Shown: one piece after another, positions 10,745 to 21,597 of the stretch
How positions within the stretch are numbered: position 1 is the first letter of the stretch
How the letters are laid out: each line of letters opens with the position of its first letter
Source of the DNA: Paraconiothyrium sp. Pb-2020
Taxonomy: Eukaryota > Ascomycota > Dothideomycetes > Pleosporales > Didymosphaeriaceae
NCBI GenBank assembly: GCA_022419385.1
Contig: JAJUBI010000007.1
Coordinates: 219,768-283,767, forward strand
DNA length: 64,000 nt
Direction of reading: 5' to 3'
Translations under genes and position numbers: made by a program
The notes under the pieces: model-generated
Told to the model about the DNA's origin: nothing
What the model saw: only the letters and a program-made list of their open reading frames with translations
Database searches by the model: none

Positions 10745-12311
10745 ATGGCCGACCACAAGGCCGCGCGCGAGCTTTGCACAACCTTCCTGAAGGAGAAGAC
10801 CGAGGTCATCGACCCACAAGACATGCCAATTCTCGATGAGTGCCCAATCTGTCTCGACACGTACGTCTCCGAACAGTCTGTGCGCATCAACATCGAGGGA
10901 TGCAAGCACATCTTCGGTCGCAGCTGCCTCACGGCGATGCTTACGAACAACCCGAGGCTGCAGAAGAAGTGTCCCCTTTGTCGAACTGTATGGATGAATG
11001 CGCCAGCTGGAGCTTCAGTCGGAGCGCCGTTATCTCCAATTCGCTGGGGCAATCCCGGAACCGCTGCTACACCAGGCTCGAGCCAAGCACAGGCGCAACG
11101 TCCCACACGAATAGACTTCGTCAATTTGATCAGGCCGGCCTCACGCCCTCTTGCAGCGCCCCGATCACGGGACACTGGGCTTAACGGCCCTGCTCGATCT
11201 CCCGCTGGTTTGGCGGCTCCCCTGTCCTCCGCCGGCCCTGCTCCTGATGTCCTCTTCGGACGGCGAAACCGTGTCATTAACCTCATTGATAGCGACGGTG
11301 ACGATGATGTACGTACCATGAGGGTGGATATGTCCCACTGGTCTCTACATTTGCTGACTTATCTCATAGCCGTTGGAAAGCTTCAACTCGATCACGCGCG
11401 ACATCAACAGTGTCCGAGAGCGAGCTCGCATTACCCAGCGTAAGCAGGCCAAGGAAGACAAGAAGAAGAGCAAATCCGCTACTGCAGCCCAACGCAAGTC
11501 TCCCACAATCAAGCGTGAGAACGGCGACAGCGATGAGACCACTCGCAACCACGGCGGCAGCAACGGCCAGGATCAGCAGGACCAACAAACTCAGCAGCAA
11601 CAGCAAGGACAACCGACACCATTTCCTGCTTCGTTCTGGAATCCTCCTTCTCGTGCTCGCCCCACGCCGCAGAATATCCAGATGCTCACCCAGCAGAACT
11701 GGGGCCTGCCGACCGGTGCACGGAATGACCCACCAGCGGACAACAGCGAAGACGCCACAATGGTCTCTGACGACGAAGCCGATCAGGATACCGAGCATCA
11801 CCCGCCCCTGCCGCGCCCGTCTGGGGAAGCTCCGGCTGAGGGTCGCCGTAGCTACTTGACCTCTCTTCAAACACCGTCCCTGCTCGCACCCCCGCGATCT
11901 AGCAGTCTCCGCCGCAACCAGCGATCCAGGAGGGATCCTTACCCCTTCATCCTCTCGCCCACTCCGGAGTTCAACCCTGACGCAGAGCGCAATCCCGCAG
12001 GGCAAACGTTGCGCGATGCGCTCCTCGGGCGCGAGAAAGAGCTTCACGAGATGGAGACGCGCCTGAACGCCCGAGAAGAGCTGGAGACAAGCTTAACCGC
12101 GCGAGAGCACGTTCTGACCAGCCGCGAACAGCGTCTGAACGTCCAAGAGAGCGTTCTGGACGATCGCGAAAGGGCATTGGCTCAGCGGGAAGAGGAGATT
12201 CGGCTGCGCGAGGAAAATTTGACGCGATTGGACGAAGTCAGGCTGAAGCAGTTGCGTGAGTTCGAAGACATGACTGCGAGGCACCGTGAGGAAATGAGGC
12301 GCTCGCCATAG
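10745..12311 (+). CDS. RING-finger protein with C-terminal coiled coil (putative E3 ubiquitin ligase)
   Basis: Two exons, 10745-11308 and 11370-12311, joined in phase 0 across a 61 bp intron (GTACGT...CTGAC...TAG); 501 residues. The N-terminal RING-like domain has C33, C36, C53, H55, C61, C76 and C79 (CPIC, CKHIFGRSC, CPLC). The usual fifth zinc ligand, two residues after the histidine side, is a glycine (HIFG), as in many fungal CGHVFG-type RINGs. A proline/alanine/serine-rich middle follows, with a DLINLID-like RVINLIDSDGDDD stretch that could be a SUMO-interacting motif. The last ~100 residues are E/R/L-rich heptads (REELETSLTAREHVLTSREQ), a strong coiled coil. Likely a ubiquitin or SUMO-targeted ubiquitin ligase; substrates are unknown. 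Confidence 0.85.
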
Positions 12312-14125
12312 AGCGGGGGTCGAGGTGTATGGTATGCGGCGGTGCGATGTGTGGTGATGGTTTATGATGATCCATGACAGAGAAAGTCTCCTCTTTGGCA
12401 TTAGCTTTCTGGACGATGAGATGGATAGACATGTAGTTATCCCGAATGGGCGATAAGCCGTTTACGTCTCTGTTCGTCCTCCAGCCTGTCTGCCCCCCTC
12501 CCCGCATGCCAAAACCACTCAGGAAAACCTTTTCCGCACGTCACCTCGTTCCCTTCCCTCCCCATCTTTCCCATAACCTCCAATCCCGTCACCCACCGCA
12601 ATCACCACACGCGCCGACCTCGCAATTCACCCAAAGATCGGCAACCCCGTCCCCGCTACAGAACCGCGCATGCGATCGGCAGCCCCGACGTCCCACCATG
12701 CCGAACGCGGTAGGGCTGGCGACAGGGCTGCGCTGCGGACAGGGTCTCCACGTGGAGTCCGTGCGCGCGCCTTACCGGAGCGATTTTAGTCTGGCTGGGG
12801 AACGTGTGGGAACGGAGGGACAGGGCCGATGGACGATGCGATGGCGATGGCGATGGCGGTGGAGGTGGAGGTTATGCAAGGAAGTGTCTGGCTTGTGACA
12901 TCGACAACAAGGGGATGAGGGTATAAGCTTTCCAGTGGTGGGTTGTGAAGTAGATGCAATCTACACGATGACGAGGACGGACCTCCGCTGTTTACCACGT
13001 GCGAATACCAGATGCACGGCGCAGCGAGATCCGCGGAGGAGGTTTGCGATGTGATGCGGTGCGCGTCGCTATCGCGTGCTAAAAATGTGCTGCAGCGCAT
13101 GAGCTGAGCCGCTGCGTCGGGTTGGAGGTCCGGAATGGGAAGTGCTGCGGTGCTCAGCTGGAGGGAGAGAGCTGAAGTCTAGATCTGGCGCTAGGCGAAA
13201 GGTGGAGGGAGGGGACGTCGGGTCGACTAATGCGGATGGGAACTACGCAGGGCGGGGTTTGCTTGTTTTTGTGGAAGGGTGAACCGAGTGGGACTGTCGT
13301 GAGATGGAGGTTGTGCGATGGAGGTGTGGGAACTGGATGGATAGGATGAAGGGCAGTGTGGGATAGATCTACTGTGTCTGTTCGATTCGAATTATGTATG
13401 TACGGCGAATTAAAGATATCTACATCCACGAAGAAAGTGTAAAAGTGCAGTTCAGCAACAGTAAGAAAGTACAACAATGACGCAAAGAAAACAAATCGAG
13501 ATCCTTGCCCGATACAGCAAATGCCACGCAACATCGGCTTGTCCCGTAGGAACGCTCCGCTTCCTCATACAAAATGGACCACGAACCACGCGAGAACCTG
13601 CCAGAATAATGTGTCGCTTAGTAGCGCCGCCAGTCGGCGAATGTAGGCCAACGCCAACGCCCACGCTAAATCGGTACAACAACAATGGTGTACCAAAGAA
13701 ACACTGCGAAAAAATGCAAGGACGTCCGAACCCAAACTCAATCTGCAGCTTTTGCCGGACGGGGTAGCGTGACCTGCACTGCCGTACCCGTCGCGTGGAA
13801 GCGAAGCCGAAATGCGAGAGCCAATGAAATGTGCAAAGGTGTACAAGAACGATGCGGAAAGTGACGTGAAGACATGCGTGGGCATATGTAGCGCGTGTGT
13901 AGTAATTCCCAATCGAGTTGGATGGAAGATGAGAGAAGGAACCGATGACGCGGAAAGGCTTGAGACGGACAGAACGGAGGGGGGTATCGTTTAGGAAAGA
14001 CTTTTTGAGGCTGTCGTTCGTGTCGAGTCGAAGAAGGGTCGGGTACGCCCAGACCGTCAAGGGGGTGAAAGGGGACGGGAGGGCGTCGAATGTCGGCTCA
14101 TGCAAGGATCGGATCATGGAAAGGA
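12312..14125. other. Long intergenic region, 1.8 kb
   Basis: Lies between two convergent genes. Long open frames on the minus strand (13452-14309) overlap the spliced gene at 14126-14979 on the same strand in another frame and have C/R/H-rich translations without motifs. C/T-rich sequence dominates 12490-12720 and G/A-rich sequence 13130-13370. I see no supported gene, though a spliced, poorly conserved one could be missed. Confidence 0.45.
12834..12860. repeat. (GATGGC)n-like hexanucleotide repeat
   Basis: About four copies of a GATGGC unit with mismatches, running into GGTGGAGGTGGAGG. A simple microsatellite in non-coding sequence. Confidence 0.7.
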
Positions 14126-14979
14126 TCATCGGCTCATGAGCATCTGCTGAATTTGCGTCAGGGAGGGGTCTTCGGCGAGCCATTTGCCCTGCGAGGCGTC
14201 CTGGGCGCGAAGCGTGTTGTCGACGTGCGAGTCGGTGATGGCGAGGAGTTCCTAGGAAAGGATCAGTATTGCGACTTAAGCTGTGATGTAGCGATGTGGG
14301 TATGTCCACTTCAAGGGTAGTTGACGTACCATTCGCAGAGTACTGTCAGCCGCTTGCAGGGACGCAAAGTGGCTCGCGTTTGGCCTCTGTCCCCGCAAGA
14401 GGCTGTTCCGCGAGTTCATCCACCTCAAGCCCGCGTGTGCTCTCAAGTATGCCCTCTGGCACTGAAAACGTCGTACCGCAGCATCGACAATGATACTAGT
14501 CTGACGTCAGCCTCGACCTTCATTGCCTCTTTTCTACTTCATCCCGTTTGCCGTTCTTGGGGGAACGGTCATTTCAGGATTCCAGGATATCAGAAATGAT
14601 GCGAGACGAGATGCACTTACGCCCTCAATTGCTGCTTCTCGCGCTCAGGATCACCCCCCGTTGCCCCGCTGGTAGCGGCGAAGGGGGTCGTGAGGATGCT
14701 TTGGGCTTCGCTGGTGCATTGGCGGAGTAGTGAGTAGCCTTCGAGGTAGTACTCCTCTGCCGTAGGGGAGGCGCGAAGTTGGCTAAGGTAGTATTGCAAG
14801 TTGCGGAAGTCGCTCATGATCTCCGCGATGCGTATGGCGCGGGCGTCGTTGACTAGAGGGAATGATTTAGTAGGTGATCCTGAACTTCGACAACGTGGTG
14901 AGATCGGTTGGGGAAGAAACAGGTATTACGGAAGACGATAGTGAGGTGGAGTAGGGGTAGCCTTACGACCGTCGGACAT
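14126..14979 (-). CDS. Small conserved-looking protein of unknown function
   Basis: Four exons: 14967-14979 (13 bp), 14621-14852, 14330-14495 and 14126-14251; 178 residues. Every junction has GT-AG ends and keeps phase (1, 2, 0). The protein starts MSDGLNDARAIRIAEIMSD, continues with NLQYYLSQLRASPTAEEYYLEGYSL-type helices, a basic middle (VRRFQCQRAYLRAHAGLRW, LLRGQRPNASHF) and ends ELLAITDSHVDNTLRAQDAS...IQQMLMSR. It has no signal peptide or transmembrane segment and looks all-helical. I do not recognise the family. The four-exon structure with perfect phasing argues strongly that it is real; one alternative acceptor for exon 3 leads to an early stop. Confidence 0.75.
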
Positions 14980-15982
14980 TTTGATGGAGTGAATGGCTGA
15001 AGAAGACTTGAAGAGAGCGAACGAAGGGTAGTTTGGTAGCGATGATGCTGATCCGAGGCTGGCTTGACTGAGGTGGTGTAGTCCAACGGCGGCGTGGCGA
15101 CCGTTATATAGAAAGATAAGTGTGGAAGCTCAACGGTGGTTCAGTGTAGTCGCAAGGCCGTAGGCTGCTCCCGCTGCTAGACCTTGCCGAGAGATCCACA
15201 TTTCGGTCGTGAGCAGGCGAACCAGCTGGATAGCTGCACCATTCAGCATCGCGAGGCACGCTGTAGGGGGTTACGATAAGGTGGAAGAGTAGGATCGAGT
15301 ATGGAGATGGAGAAAAAGACGGCATCCAAGCGCAGTCCTTAGGCACCACGGACCCATCCACTCCAGCTGTCATGGTACTCTTGCAAGAGCATAGCTGGGC
15401 CTGCCAATGGTGTTCAGCAGTCGACAGAGCGCCACATCGCCAAGTTGGGTTTGGCGCAGCTGCCTCATCCGGTAAGGCTTCGAGCCACGCTGCGCGAAGC
15501 AGCGAATTCGGCGGCTGCGATTGGCCTACTTCCAAAATTAGGCGGTGGTGAATGTGAACTGAAAAGCTCGCCGGACAGCTACCGGCGAGGCTCATATTGC
15601 GTGCGGGTCACCGCAACAGTTCCGTCCTGTGTCAGCCACACTACGGCTGTGCTGTTGCTGGCCAGTGAAATCAGTAGCATGACGTCGCGCCATGTGTTCC
15701 TGTGTCGGTGCAGCTGGAGTGAGAGGAAACGTTGTCATTGACGTGAGGCTAGTACATACAGAACCCACACGCGTTCGCGGCTGAAAGAGGCCGCTTGCGA
15801 GACCCCTCCCGTCTCACGCCAGATCTCAGAGCGCGCACCCGATGCAGAGTCAGAATAAGCAGTCTACCGCTCAGAATGGCGTCTCTTGGCTCCCTCTTTG
15901 GCGTAGCAGAGTCCTCATGCTGCCGGCTAGCCCGCTGCTACCTCTCTTACGCCCACTGTACCCAGGTCCTCAGCGACGGGTC
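14980..15982. other. Intergenic region, 1 kb
   Basis: Promoter of the unknown 178-residue gene and 3' flank of the proteasome gene. A 163-codon minus-strand frame at 15104-15595 has no motif, no intron signals and an implausible composition; nothing else is supported. Confidence 0.5.
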
Positions 15983-16989
15983 TCAGTCCTTGTCGGCGAT
16001 TGACTGCAGCCGTTCGTCGATTTCCTCCTCAGTTAGGGACCTGAACTGCGGGTCCGTGCCGTCCTCGCCGTCTGCCCTGGGACCTCCCACGATGCCTACC
16101 TCCAGCTCACCCTTCTTGAAGTCAACCGACAGAACCGTGCTCAACGCCGTGATGGCCAGCTCGACAACCTCTTCCCAGCTGCCCTCTGCATGCTCCTTGT
16201 TCTTCAGCTTCTTCTCCAGAAAGTTGAGCGCCTCTTGTGTTTTAGGTCCAGACGCTGTAGCCTTGTAGCCGACATAGTAGCCTGCGGGGTCGCACTTGTA
16301 CAGCTGGGGTCCGAATTCTGTGTCCAGAGAGATGAGCGTAGTGGCAACGCCCAACGGTCGCATGTAAGCCTGTGAATAAGTCAGAACGTCTCTTTCTCCT
16401 CGCTTCAGCTGGCGCAGCCTTGCTTACCCGCTGGGTGTAGACCTGGCTGATGTTGGCTATCCGTTTGGCCAGAACATCGCAGGGCATCTCGTATCCAAAC
16501 TTATAGCGGAACTCAGCAGCCTCGCCGCGCGCCCGACTCACTGAGGCCCTTGCATCAGCTATCGAGCCCGTCATAACGCAGCCAACCGACGGCGAGAGTT
16601 TGAAGATGTGGGAGACGGAGGAGGGCTCGATCAGCTTGTCCTGTTCATAGCGTCAATCAAAGCTCGTAGACTTGATGTAAAGCTTGGCACCTACGGGGAC
16701 CTTCTTCTGCGAGATGACTACTGCGCAGCTCTTGCCCCGCACGCCCACCGATGTGATGTTTGCCGCCGTGATCGCCTTGAACGCATATTCTGGAGCTGTC
16801 AGCGCAGCTCTACCATGAAGCCTGCAGCCCATGCAGCGTGGAGCGGGTGAAGCGTACCGACTTGGTAGAGGCGACCCTGGTCTGAGAAGATGGTAATATG
16901 CCTGTCGTAGCCTGCGCTTCCTGTGCGTAGAGACCGTTGTTAGCACAGCGTCATATATGAGCTACCGGAGCTCGCAACGCACCAGACAT
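15983..16989 (-). CDS. SCL1: 20S proteasome subunit alpha type-1 (Scl1/PSMA6 orthologue)
   Basis: Five exons: 16983-16989 (7 bp), 16858-16920, 16695-16789, 16428-16640 and 15983-16369; 254 residues. Splicing rebuilds the family sequence exactly: MSGSAGYDRHITIFS, GRLYQVEYAFKAI, VVISQKKVPDKLIEPSS and IYTQRAYMRPLGV. The YDRHITIFS N-terminus is the alpha-ring gate segment and RPLGV/DPAGYYVGYKA are alpha-subunit hallmarks; the length is normal. The subunit forms part of the heptameric alpha ring that gates the 20S core and docks the 19S particle. The 7 bp coding first exon ends after Met-Ser plus one base, so protein-homology gene finders will often miss the start. The first intron is 62 bp. Confidence 0.96.
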
Positions 16990-17344
16990 GATGGCGGCGG
17001 GTGTTTGTGTTTATGTGTCGCGGGTTCGTTCAGCTGCGGAGCTCGAGGAAATTGGGCGTAAGCGGGGGAGAGCGTGCGGTCCTGTTGATGGAGGTGAATG
17101 CTGTCGTGCCGTTACGCGTTGCGGGAAGCCTGGAGCTGTCTCTCGGTCAAGGCGATCGCCGGCTGGGGCAGTTGCGATTGGCCCGCGCCACCCTCGCCCT
17201 TTCTTGGCAGGTCCAAATTTCTGTCTGCAGCCTTCTCATTTGACATTTGATACTGACAGAAACGACACAACGAGCTGATTCGGGCTTGAGCGATGGAAAC
17301 CCGCTGAGGCAAACCGTGAATAACTCCCATTTTCCTCTTGCGAC
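16990..17344. promoter_or_regulatory. Bidirectional promoter between proteasome alpha1 and WKF-domain genes
   Basis: A 355 bp divergent spacer. I did not find a clear PACE-type proteasome element (GGTGGCAAA); a GGCAGGTCCAAATTT stretch near 17204 is present but not convincing. Shared regulation is inferred only from head-to-head arrangement. Confidence 0.4.
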
Positions 17345-18979
17345 ATGGCACAACCCAGCACCTTCGTGCCGGCCTGGAAGCGTCTGGGCCTGAAGCTCAA
17401 GAACTTTCCAAAAGAGCCCGAAACCAATCGCCAGACCGTGGAGACACAGACTGACCTTTCCTCCGTTCAGCATGATGGCGAGTTGCACGGAGACCGCAAT
17501 TTTGGCCAAACGTCCCAAGATCAGGTCAAGCTTGGCAAGCGAAAGCATCATTCTGATGCAGCTGATGTAGAGGGTGCTTCTGTCAAAAAGAGCAAGCACG
17601 ACTGGGCAGATCATTCTAGCACCGGGGACGCCGGCGCTGCTCCAGAGGTAGAGCTCACTTCATTGAGACCGGCAACAAGTGAAGCATCGCCGGCTGACCA
17701 AGCCCAACCCAAAGGCGATCCAAATTATCGCAAGAAGAAGGGTGGTGACCTGAATTACCGGAAAAAGAAAGAGAAAGAGCCGAGGCTGGTTCAGAATGGT
17801 CAGAAATCACGAAAAGTAAATGCTGGGTCGCACGAGCAAAGTCTGGCGCCGTCAAAGGCCGTGCGAACACCGTCTCTCTCACCTGGACGCACAGATTTGG
17901 CGCCAAATGACTCGACTTTACTTCCGTCTACCGAGACCGAGTCTCTCGCCCCAGGATCTCTGGCAACTCCTCAGAGGCAACAGTCCACCAAGATCAGTAG
18001 TGCTAGCCTGTCACCCCCAAAGACCGACCGACGTAAGTCGGTGACGTTCACTCCTGACACCAAGGCGAGCGACGGCAATAGTGCCTCCAACTATTTCAAA
18101 GCGTGGGTGGCGGAGCAGAAAGGATCAGACGCAGACTTCACCCCAGCTGAGGTCGCGCAATTCACAAAGCCGCCTGAAGTGCACATTGCAAATAGCAATC
18201 CATCATCGTCTTCAATACCACTGAAGGCGCCGACCACCGGCAAGAAGAAGGACCCCTCTCGTTATCTCAACTACCTCGCTCAATATTACCAAGACCGAGC
18301 CAACTGGAAGTTCAACAAAGCAATTCAAAACGACGTGATCGAGAATTCGCTAAACATTTTCCGCATCCCAGAGGAGTATTCGGACGCATTGCTGGAGTAC
18401 GTGAGGGGTCTCAAAGGTGCAGGAGTCATCGACAGACTTAGGGAACGTTGCATGAATACTATCCATGAGGTTAACGAGGAGGAGGGCAAAGAAGGCATGG
18501 ACGAGCGTGAGGCGATGAAGGAAGCTGCGCTCCAGGAACGTCTCTCGAGAGAACGGAAGCGAAGACGAACGGACGGTGATATTGAGAACATGGCGGACCA
18601 CCAATACCCGGAAGGATACGTTCGACGTCTAAAGCGAAGTCGCGCAGAGGCACTCTGCCGTGCTCTAAACATCGCCATGCCTGTTGCTACTACCCCGCAA
18701 ACCGGACTTGGAAGCGCTAAGGCAGCATCTTCCGAGGCGACATCAGCTGTTGCTCAAAACAGCGCGCGCAAACGAAAACGCAGGACTGATGTATCAAGTG
18801 ATGAAAGCAGCGATAGTAGTAGCAGTGAGGAGGAAGACTCTAGCTCGGAAGGGAGCAGCGGTGACGACTCATCTTCAAGCGACGAAGACAAGAACGCAGG
18901 CAGGTCAGATGCAGATTCTGACACGGAAAGCTCCGATGGGAGCGGTGAAAGCAGCGCCAGCGGAGACGATAGCGATTAA
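17345..18979 (+). CDS. WKF-domain protein (C7orf50-like, probable nucleolar/ribosome-biogenesis factor)
   Basis: Single exon, 544 residues, starting at the first ATG (MAQPSTFVPAWKRLGLKLKN). The central domain, near residues 310-390, has the signature NWKFNKAIQNDVIENSLNIFRIPEEYSDALLEYVRGLKG followed by RERC (given here as NWKFNKAIQ and LLEYVRGLKGAG), which matches the WKF domain. Upstream sequence is disordered and basic, with an imperfect tandem (DPNYRKKKGG / DLNYRKKKEK). KKR-type nuclear localisation clusters (RKRKRR, ERKRRR) occur. The last ~70 residues are a Ser/Asp/Glu tract resembling casein-kinase-2 target tails of nucleolar chaperones such as Srp40. Human C7orf50 is nucleolar; a role in rRNA processing is inferred. 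Confidence 0.85.
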   Translation: MAQPSTFVPAWKRLGLKLKNFPKEPETNRQTVETQTDLSSVQHDGELHGDRNFGQTSQDQVKLGKRKHHSDAADVEGASVKKSKHDWADHSSTGDAGAAPEVELTSLRPATSEASPADQAQPKGDPNYRKKKGGDLNYRKKKEKEPRLVQNGQKSRKVNAGSHEQSLAPSKAVRTPSLSPGRTDLAPNDSTLLPSTETESLAPGSLATPQRQQSTKISSASLSPPKTDRRKSVTFTPDTKASDGNSASNYFKAWVAEQKGSDADFTPAEVAQFTKPPEVHIANSNPSSSSIPLKAPTTGKKKDPSRYLNYLAQYYQDRANWKFNKAIQNDVIENSLNIFRIPEEYSDALLEYVRGLKGAGVIDRLRERCMNTIHEVNEEEGKEGMDEREAMKEAALQERLSRERKRRRTDGDIENMADHQYPEGYVRRLKRSRAEALCRALNIAMPVATTPQTGLGSAKAASSEATSAVAQNSARKRKRRTDVSSDESSDSSSSEEEDSSSEGSSGDDSSSSDEDKNAGRSDADSDTESSDGSGESSASGDDSD

Positions 18980-19339
18980 ATGAACAACCAAAAAGACGTC
19001 ACTGATTATGCTGAGCAACCGCACGAATCAAGAGAAGTTACTTCGGATAGCTAGACCCACGGACTTCGGTCCCTCGCATCTTGAGGTTGCGAAGATTAAT
19101 CATCAGGAACCAGAACGATATCTCACGTGTCTCTCGATTTGTGTAAGCGTTAAGGAGAGCAGTCTTCCATTACCACATTAGCGCGCGCTATCGTCATCAG
19201 CTCGCCGCGCCCTGCGTGACCAGCCAGCTTCTCCACCTCTGTGACCTTGCGGCGATCTTCACAGTCTGCTCGTCCGTTTAAATGCAAACCTGAAGTCAGA
19301 TTTTCAACCTTATTTCGAGTTCATAATTCTCTTTCAAAC
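18980..19339. other. Short intergenic region
   Basis: 360 bp between two co-directional genes. It would hold the 3' end of the WKF gene and the promoter of the F-box gene; TTTAAA occurs near 19277. No gene is seen. Confidence 0.5.
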
Positions 19340-20596
19340 ATGCTACCAGATCTGCCAACTGAGCTAACAGAACACATTACGGCCTATCTCGATCTCGACA
19401 CGTTTCGCTCTTTCCGGTTAGTTTCGCACTCGCTTAATCAGCAGTCACTCCACCAGTTCCGGCAGCGCTTCTTCCGCACGCGAACGATTGCATGGACCAC
19501 CGAGAGTCTGGACAGATTGGCGCACATCACTTCCGACGTGTACTTTGGAAGAAGCCTCCGCGACCTGATCATCGATGCTACCCCACGCTTTGCAATCAGG
19601 CTATGGGAGCTAGAGAAAGGAATAATCGAGGCGGATCTACAACAGGACCAAGCAAGACGCAATGATGTGCAAATTCGCTATAGTGAAGTTGAAGCCAGTT
19701 TCGAGCACGCCACGAGGTTTTGGAACGAGACACGGCACGATCGCAAAGCTCTCACAACCGTCTTCGAGCATCTTGGAAGGCTGCAGTCCATTGTCTTTGC
19801 TTACGACGGCATGAAGAAGAACTTCCTGCTTTTCGGCCGCCGCTATTGTGAGAGCAGCCAAAATGAGATGAGTCGCCCTTTCGTCTCTACCATGGCAGCA
19901 GTTGCAACGTCCAAACTCATCGTTCAGACCATCTCCGTCGACCCAGCAAGGAGATATGGTGCCGTCAGCACGGGCCGGCTTGAGAGTCTGTCACCTCTGC
20001 TCGTTGTATTCGACGATATATTCCTAGGTCTGAAGGTCCTGAAAATGAACATTCGCGACTGGAGATCCCCGGACGACGGTTTTGAGATGCCAAATGGAAA
20101 GGCGTCATTCTTGGTTCGGTTTCTCGCGAAGCTGAGGAACTTGGAGTCACTGGACCTCTCTTGTTTCAGCAGCCTGGAAGAAAACGTACTCTCGGAGATG
20201 GCGCGTCACTGCAAATATCCGCGTCTAAGAACGTGCAGACTTCACCTCTTCAGGGTTCCGCACACTGAAGACTTGTTGCAATTCCTTGAGCCGGCCCATG
20301 CATGGCTAAAATCTCTAACCTTGTGCCACTGCATTGTAAAAGATGGAGAGTGGAGTCAAGTGATGATCGACATTGCTACAAAGCTTCAACTAAAATATGT
20401 CGAGCTCAGCGACTTGTTTACACGCGCTGGGGCCAGGGTAGGGTTCGATGGAACGATGCGCCGGACGCTCGTGCTCGAGGAGCCAAATCTGAATAATCAG
20501 TTGATGTTCCAGTCCGGTCGCCTCATCAGTGGCAACTGGGGTCCAGCCTGGCACCTGGCAGCAGTAGCTTATCCATTCATTGGCCTGCACACCTGA
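19340..20596 (+). CDS. F-box protein
   Basis: Single exon, 418 residues. The ATG at 19340 was chosen over an upstream in-frame start at 19241 because the F-box begins immediately: MLPDLPTELTEHITAYLDLDTFRSFRLVSHSLNQ (residues 1-34 region; LPTELTEHI and FRLVSHSLN are the key parts). F-boxes bind Skp1 to recruit a substrate to SCF ubiquitin ligases. The remainder is alpha-helical and leucine-rich, with LESLDLSCFSSLEENVL and LKSLTLCHC segments resembling degenerate leucine-rich repeats, typical of the large, fast-evolving fungal F-box group. The substrate is unknown. Confidence 0.85.
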   Translation: MLPDLPTELTEHITAYLDLDTFRSFRLVSHSLNQQSLHQFRQRFFRTRTIAWTTESLDRLAHITSDVYFGRSLRDLIIDATPRFAIRLWELEKGIIEADLQQDQARRNDVQIRYSEVEASFEHATRFWNETRHDRKALTTVFEHLGRLQSIVFAYDGMKKNFLLFGRRYCESSQNEMSRPFVSTMAAVATSKLIVQTISVDPARRYGAVSTGRLESLSPLLVVFDDIFLGLKVLKMNIRDWRSPDDGFEMPNGKASFLVRFLAKLRNLESLDLSCFSSLEENVLSEMARHCKYPRLRTCRLHLFRVPHTEDLLQFLEPAHAWLKSLTLCHCIVKDGEWSQVMIDIATKLQLKYVELSDLFTRAGARVGFDGTMRRTLVLEEPNLNNQLMFQSGRLISGNWGPAWHLAAVAYPFIGLHT

Positions 20597-21597
20597 TAGG
20601 CAAGCAGTGCCAATGAGGGCGTCGTTGGAGCGACTCTGTATTGTTACCCCCTGGATCAACGAGGCCGTATGCGATTGTTGCATTCGAATGTATACTTGCT
20701 TTGTACGACCATCAATTCAGGTTGGTTTCCAGAGCGCTCTATACGCGCGACTGGCGTACGGACTTGGTTCTCACTGTATGTCACCACCACAGAGTCCGGA
20801 GCGAACCACGATGGCGATACCAAGTCCTATGCTGACTTTCCAATCACAGCTAGCGCCGTGTGCTGTCATCTCCACGTACCCCAGCCAATATGCAACGCGC
20901 TGCAACCACGAATGGCCAGCATCAGCAGAGTTATTAGCCGAATGCGTACCAAGCAGTCTCGTCTTACTCAGACCGGTGAGAAGCCCACGATATAGATGTA
21001 TGGATCGGGCGCCACACAAAGCGGTCGCACTAATGGACAAGGCTGATTGTGGGGTGCGATTTTGTTCCTTCGCGAATCCATCATCCACAAACAATGTGTT
21101 AGGCGATCGGGTTTGTAGAACACAGAGCGCCCTTAGCGTCGATGCGTCCCGCCTTACCGCTGCCATACCCCATCAAGGCTAGCAATTCACTGATCGGCCT
21201 GGCCTTCCATTGATTCAATTTTTTCGTCAAACGCGCATTATTGGTGGAGCAGTTGTAATCATGTCTTGGGTGCGTTGTGGTGGTGGGATGCTTACTTTCC
21301 TGCTGCGTAGCACAAGGTAATACCCTTGCTTCAACGATCGGTCTGAGCCTTGCACTTCGAGTTACCGGCCCCCAAAGGAGCGATCGGGGAAGCACGAAAC
21401 GGTTAGCCCTTGCGCACATGGCCTGAGCGCATACTATTTCCGGGGCTCCTCTACAGCGTGCAGACGCCGAGGGCAGGGCATCACGGTCTGCCCTTATGTT
21501 CAGCCTCGGCCAGGTCCGCATCCCCAGAGCTTGATACTACTTCTCGCACTTTTCGCGACCTGCTCTCCCAACAAGGCATGCGATCGAGTCGAACAAC
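20597..21597. other. Intergenic region, 1 kb
   Basis: A 200-codon plus-strand frame (20580-21182) overlaps the 3' end of the F-box gene and has no motif, biased cysteine/serine content and no intron, so I do not call it. Otherwise this is the promoter of the rhodopsin-like gene. Confidence 0.5.

Noticed and set aside
12446..12898. 150-codon plus-strand frame ending in a W/R repeat
   Set aside because: The C-terminal part translates a GATGGC microsatellite and the rest is C/T-rich spacer; no coding evidence.
13452..14309. 285-codon open frame on the minus strand
   Set aside because: It overlaps the correctly phased exons at 14126-14251 in another frame, and its translation has no motif and an implausible composition.
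16990..17344. Proteasome-associated control element (GGTGGCAAA)
   Set aside because: No clear match in the divergent spacer.
20580..21182. 200-codon plus-strand open frame
   Set aside because: It starts inside the F-box gene's end, is cysteine/serine-rich with no motif, and has no promoter or intron signals.
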